Notes under the pieces: model-generated
Told to the model about the DNA's origin: nothing
Database searches by the model: none
What the model saw: the letters and a program-made list of their open reading frames with translations, nothing else
Shown here: positions 5,075-7,123 of the stretch, in pieces
Numbering within the stretch: position 1 is the first letter of the stretch
How the letters are laid out: each line of letters opens with the position of its first letter
Translations under genes and position numbers: made by a program
Source: JAANXG01 sp049583715
GTDB taxonomy: Bacteria > Pseudomonadota > Gammaproteobacteria > Arenicellales > JAANXG01
Direction of reading: 5' to 3'
DNA length: 7,123 bases
Assembly (NCBI GenBank): GCA_049583715.1
Contig: JBAUWJ010000055.1
Location: 1-7,123, forward strand

Positions 5075-5105
5075 TGAACGGGCGTGTAATGGCGACGAGG
5101 GGTAC
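5074..5105. repeat. Right terminal inverted repeat of the inserted element
   Basis: This is the partner of 4816-4847. It contains TGTAAT (5085-5090, 5 of 6 to a -10 hexamer) reading outward to the kinase gene, and GAGGGG (5097-5102), 10 nt before the kinase ATG. The arm ends 7 nt before that start codon. Confidence 0.9.
5097..5102 (+). promoter_or_regulatory. Ribosome-binding site of the kinase supplied by the element
   Basis: GAGGGG, the last six bases of the element, lies 10 nt before the ATG at 5113, a workable Shine-Dalgarno spacing. The reconstructed uninterrupted junction (TAA-GTACCAAGTTG-ATG) has no good Shine-Dalgarno in the spacer itself. This site decides the choice of start at 5113 over upstream in-frame ATGs at 4990 and 5089, which lie inside the element. 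Confidence 0.55.
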
Positions 5106-5112
5106 CAAGTTG

Positions 5113-6492
5113 ATGCGCCGCACCAGCTTCCGCCTGGTGCTCGGCTACATGATCGTGTTCGGTGCCTCGGTAATGCTGCTGCTGGGCTTCCTCTACTGGT
5201 CCACGGCCGGCTACATGGCTCGCCAGGCCGACGCCGGGATCCAGGGTGAGATCGACCTGCTGGCCGAGCGCTACCAGACCGGCGGGCTGCCGGGCCTGAC
5301 CAATCTGATCGAGCAGCGCATGCATGAGCACCCCGGCCGCTCCAACATCTACCTCCTTGCCGATCCCTCCCGCCGCCCCATCGAGGGCAATCTGGATCAA
5401 TGGCCGAGCGCATCCGAGGGGCCCAAGGGCTGGCTGGACTTCAAGGTCAAGCAGGAAAGCGGCGACGAAGCCTGGCACCAGGCGCGCGCCCGTGCGTTCC
5501 ACCTGCCCGAAGGGCTGTGGCTGCTGGTGGGCCGCGACATGTACGAGCTCGACCGGATGCGCTCGCTGATGCTGGAGGCTTTCGGCTGGTCCGCGGGGCT
5601 CACCCTGCTGCTGGCCCTGGCGGGCGGCTGGGCCCTGAGCCGCACCGTCACCCGGCGGCTCGACGTCATCAATGAAACCAGCCGCGAGATCATGTCCGGG
5701 CAGCTCGGCCGCCGTATACCAAAGAGCGGCCGGAACGACGAGTTCGACGAGCTGGCCACCCACTTGAACGCGATGCTGGACCGGATCGACACGTTGATGG
5801 AAGACGTGCGGCGCGTCTCCGACAACATCGCGCACGACCTCAAGACGCCGCTGACGCGCCTGCGCAACGAGTTGGAGACCATGCGCGAACGCGTCGGCGA
5901 TGACGTCTCGGTGGAGCGCGCCCTGCAGGAAGCGGACAGCCTGCTGGCGACCTTCAACGCCCTGCTGCGCATCGCCCGCATCGAGTCCGGCCGCCGCCGT
6001 GCCGGTTTCGAGGAGCTGGACCTGGCCACGCTGGCCCGCGATGTAGCCGAGCTCTATCAGCCGCTGGCGGAGGACAAAGGCCTTGCGTTCACCGCCCGGG
6101 TGAACGGCGAGGTTCGAGTGCGCGGAGACCGGGACCTGCTGTTCCAGGCCCTCGCCAACCTGGTGGACAACGCCATCAAGTACACGCCCGCCCCCGGGCG
6201 TGTGTCCCTGCTTCTCGACTCCGGCGAGGGCACCGCCTGCATCACGGTCGCCGACAGCGGGCCGGGCATCCCCGAATCCCTTCGCGACAAGGTGTTCGAG
6301 CGTTTCTACCGCACCGAGAACAGCCGCCGGACTCCGGGCAGCGGCCTGGGCCTGGCGCTGGTCAAGGCCGTAGTGCAGGTGCACGACGGCCGGGTAACCC
6401 TCGAAGACAACGAGCCGGGCCTGCGGGTACGTCTGGAGCTGCCTTTGCCCTGCCCCGCGGACCAGATAGAGAGTCGAGCACTCGGCCCGTAA
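5113..6492 (+). CDS. HAMP-domain sensor histidine kinase
   Basis: This 459-residue inner-membrane kinase is the partner of the regulator encoded just upstream. Seen in order: MRR then a first membrane helix (about 8-30); a periplasmic sensor region of roughly 125 residues (31-155) with no recognised fold; a second helix (about 158-176, AGLTLLLALAGGWAL); HAMP (about 177-228); a dimerisation domain with phospho-acceptor His241 in NIAHDLKTPLTRLRNELE; and an ATPase domain with N-box NLVDNAIKYTP (349-359), G1 DSGPGIP (381-387), F-box FERFYR (395-400) and G2 GSGLGLALVKAV (409-420). All catalytic boxes are intact. The frame extends back to 4990, but those 41 residues come from the inserted element and lack family character, so ATG 5113 is taken. 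The last 12 residues after LELPLP look like an unconserved tail. The stimulus is unknown; DegP linkage suggests envelope stress. Confidence 0.94.
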   Translation: MRRTSFRLVLGYMIVFGASVMLLLGFLYWSTAGYMARQADAGIQGEIDLLAERYQTGGLPGLTNLIEQRMHEHPGRSNIYLLADPSRRPIEGNLDQWPSASEGPKGWLDFKVKQESGDEAWHQARARAFHLPEGLWLLVGRDMYELDRMRSLMLEAFGWSAGLTLLLALAGGWALSRTVTRRLDVINETSREIMSGQLGRRIPKSGRNDEFDELATHLNAMLDRIDTLMEDVRRVSDNIAHDLKTPLTRLRNELETMRERVGDDVSVERALQEADSLLATFNALLRIARIESGRRRAGFEELDLATLARDVAELYQPLAEDKGLAFTARVNGEVRVRGDRDLLFQALANLVDNAIKYTPAPGRVSLLLDSGEGTACITVADSGPGIPESLRDKVFERFYRTENSRRTPGSGLGLALVKAVVQVHDGRVTLEDNEPGLRVRLELPLPCPADQIESRALGP

Positions 6493-6852
6493 GAGCCACA
6501 ACCGTCAGGCACTTGACGAGTTTCCGAGCTACATCGCGCTCAAGGACCGGCCCACCGAGCGCAAGCCGTCGTGGTCTACGACGGGCGCTGTTCCGAAGAG
6601 GTGGCGCTAACGGTGCTCCGCCCGTCCGTCTCCACGTCCTCGACGACCAGATTGAGGTCCCCTGCGATTCTTTCCGTGGAATAGCCGGTGGACCCGGACG
6701 TTGTACTCGTGGGACAGGAGCATTAGACATACTGGTTTCGCGGTAGAAAGCATGGCTCGTGCGTAAGAGAGGATGAAGGTATCTCTTTTGACCTTCCCCC
6801 TCGAATATTGAAACCTGTCCCTTGATGTCCCAGGATTTTGAGGTTAACCACG
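6493..6852. other. Intergenic region downstream of the kinase, no gene recognised
   Basis: No gene or terminator is clear here. Short open stretches on both strands were read (for example RQALDEFPSYIALKDRP near 6505-6560 on +, and TGYSTERIAGDLNLVVEDVE near 6690-6630 on -), but neither matches a family I know and both are broken by stops. They may be decayed coding sequence. The base composition becomes less GC-rich after about 6720, towards the lipoprotein gene. TTGACC at 6788-6793 could be a -35 but has no fitting -10. Confidence 0.45.
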
Positions 6853-7056
6853 ATGAACAGAGTAATGAGAAGATCATCAACCGTGCTCCTCGCACTGACG
6901 ACGGCGCTGGTCATGACCCTGTCTGGCTGTGGCGGGGGCAGCACGTCCACCAGTGGCGGTGGTTCCGGCGGGACGATGGCCGGCACGATGGCCGGTACCA
7001 CGGCCAACAGCATGCCTGTGAGCTCTTCACCACCGACAACGGGAACCCAGTATTGA
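6853..7056 (+). CDS. Small putative lipoprotein with Thr-Met-Ala-Gly repeat
   Basis: This 67-residue product begins with an arginine-rich n-region (MNRVMRR), a hydrophobic core (VLLALTTALVMT) and a lipobox LSGC with Cys26, so it is predicted to be exported, lipidated on Cys26 and anchored in a membrane. The mature part of 42 residues is almost only Gly, Ser, Thr, Ala and Met: a GGGSTSTSGGGSGG linker, a tandem TMAG repeat (from duplicated ACGATGGCCGGC-type 12-mers near 6973-6996) and SMPVSSSPPTTGTQY. No folded domain is expected. The ATG at 6853 is chosen because GAGG at 6840-6843 lies 9 nt upstream; a TTG at 6838 in the same frame overlaps that site. It may be an intact small lipoprotein or the first part of a longer linker-bearing protein truncated by the TGA at 7054-7056; no frame continuing clearly was found. 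Function unknown. Confidence 0.6.
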   Translation: MNRVMRRSSTVLLALTTALVMTLSGCGGGSTSTSGGGSGGTMAGTMAGTTANSMPVSSSPPTTGTQY

Positions 7057-7123
7057 CGCACGGTCGGCTCGGGGCTGAAGCCCGCCATCGTGCGCTATCG
7101 TGCGAAAGACCCCGGCACCGGTA

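Larger units (their letters stand above)
4819..5102. mobile_element. MITE-like non-autonomous element inserted between regulator and kinase genes
   Basis: A 284-bp block is bounded by near-perfect terminal inverted repeats and by a TA on each side (4817-4818 and 5103-5104), as expected of a TA target duplication in the Tc1/mariner-IS630 style. GTAC on both sides is an alternative reading because the ends begin CCCC/GGGG. It encodes no transposase: the longest internal frames are meaningless. Inside are two further arm pairs, 4848-4863 with 4940-4954 and 4963-4985 with 5052-5074 (20 of 23), plus perfect small hairpins at 4875-4888 (CCCGCG/CGCGGG) and 5002-5021 (CCTGGT/ACCAGG). As RNA it could fold into a branched, cloverleaf-like structure on a 30-bp stem. 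Excision leaves the regulator stop and kinase ATG 11 nt apart, so the insertion point is exactly the operon junction. I cannot name a known family. Confidence 0.8.

Noticed and set aside
4808..5077. 89-codon plus-strand frame across the regulator end and the element
   Set aside because: Chance open frame in the element; no ribosome site and no recognisable sequence.
4990..5112. 41-residue N-terminal extension of the kinase
   Set aside because: It lies inside the inserted element and has no kinase-family character; the ATG at 5113 begins directly before the first membrane helix and has a ribosome site.
4912..6501. 529-codon open frame on the minus strand opposite the kinase gene
   Set aside because: It is antisense to a histidine kinase with all catalytic boxes, and its translation is Gln/Ala/Gly-rich without motifs; typical of high-GC codon shadowing.
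1..7123. CRISPR array, tRNA or rRNA genes
   Set aside because: No regularly spaced direct repeats with spacers, and no cloverleaf with conserved tRNA motifs or rRNA-like sequence was seen; the cloverleaf in 4819-5102 lacks tRNA features.

Overview
The window looks like a chromosomal segment of a high-GC proteobacterium, most likely a gammaproteobacterium. The evidence is a full-length HtrA/DegP protease beside an OmpR-family two-component system, an LptA/OstA-domain periplasmic protein (so an outer membrane), and a glutathione-dependent C1 enzyme. All intact genes are on the + strand. The genus cannot be read from the sequence.

Layout: 297-878 encodes Gfa, S-(hydroxymethyl)glutathione synthase, preceded by a perfect palindrome. 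A GC-rich gap follows. 1275-1682 encodes a short secreted LptA-like protein with a plausible promoter. 1683-2530 is mostly non-coding. At its 3' end are three short stretches that read as leftovers of other genes: the C-terminus of a trimethylamine methyltransferase-like protein (-), the Tat-signal N-terminus of a substrate-binding protein (-), and the C-terminus of a LysR regulator (+). They abut in an order that cannot come from intact genes, so this looks like a deleted accessory locus.

2531-4051 encodes a periplasmic DegP-type protease with its catalytic triad and two PDZ domains. Upstream are 10-bp-phased repeats resembling a CpxR-type box. After an 86-nt gap with a strong hairpin comes an OmpR/PhoB response regulator (4138-4815) and then a HAMP sensor histidine kinase (5113-6492). 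Together these form a plausible envelope-stress module: the kinase senses a periplasmic signal, the regulator binds DNA, and the protease clears damaged protein.

The most unusual object is a 284-bp element (4819-5102) between the regulator and kinase genes. It has near-perfect terminal inverted repeats, a TA on each side and several nested internal stems, and carries no gene. It looks like a non-autonomous MITE inserted exactly in the regulator-kinase junction. Its right end supplies what looks like the ribosome-binding site of the kinase. Removing it leaves an 11-nt intergenic spacer.

6493-6852 holds nothing recognised. 6853-7056 encodes a small putative lipoprotein with a Thr-Met-Ala-Gly repeat, and the window ends shortly after it.
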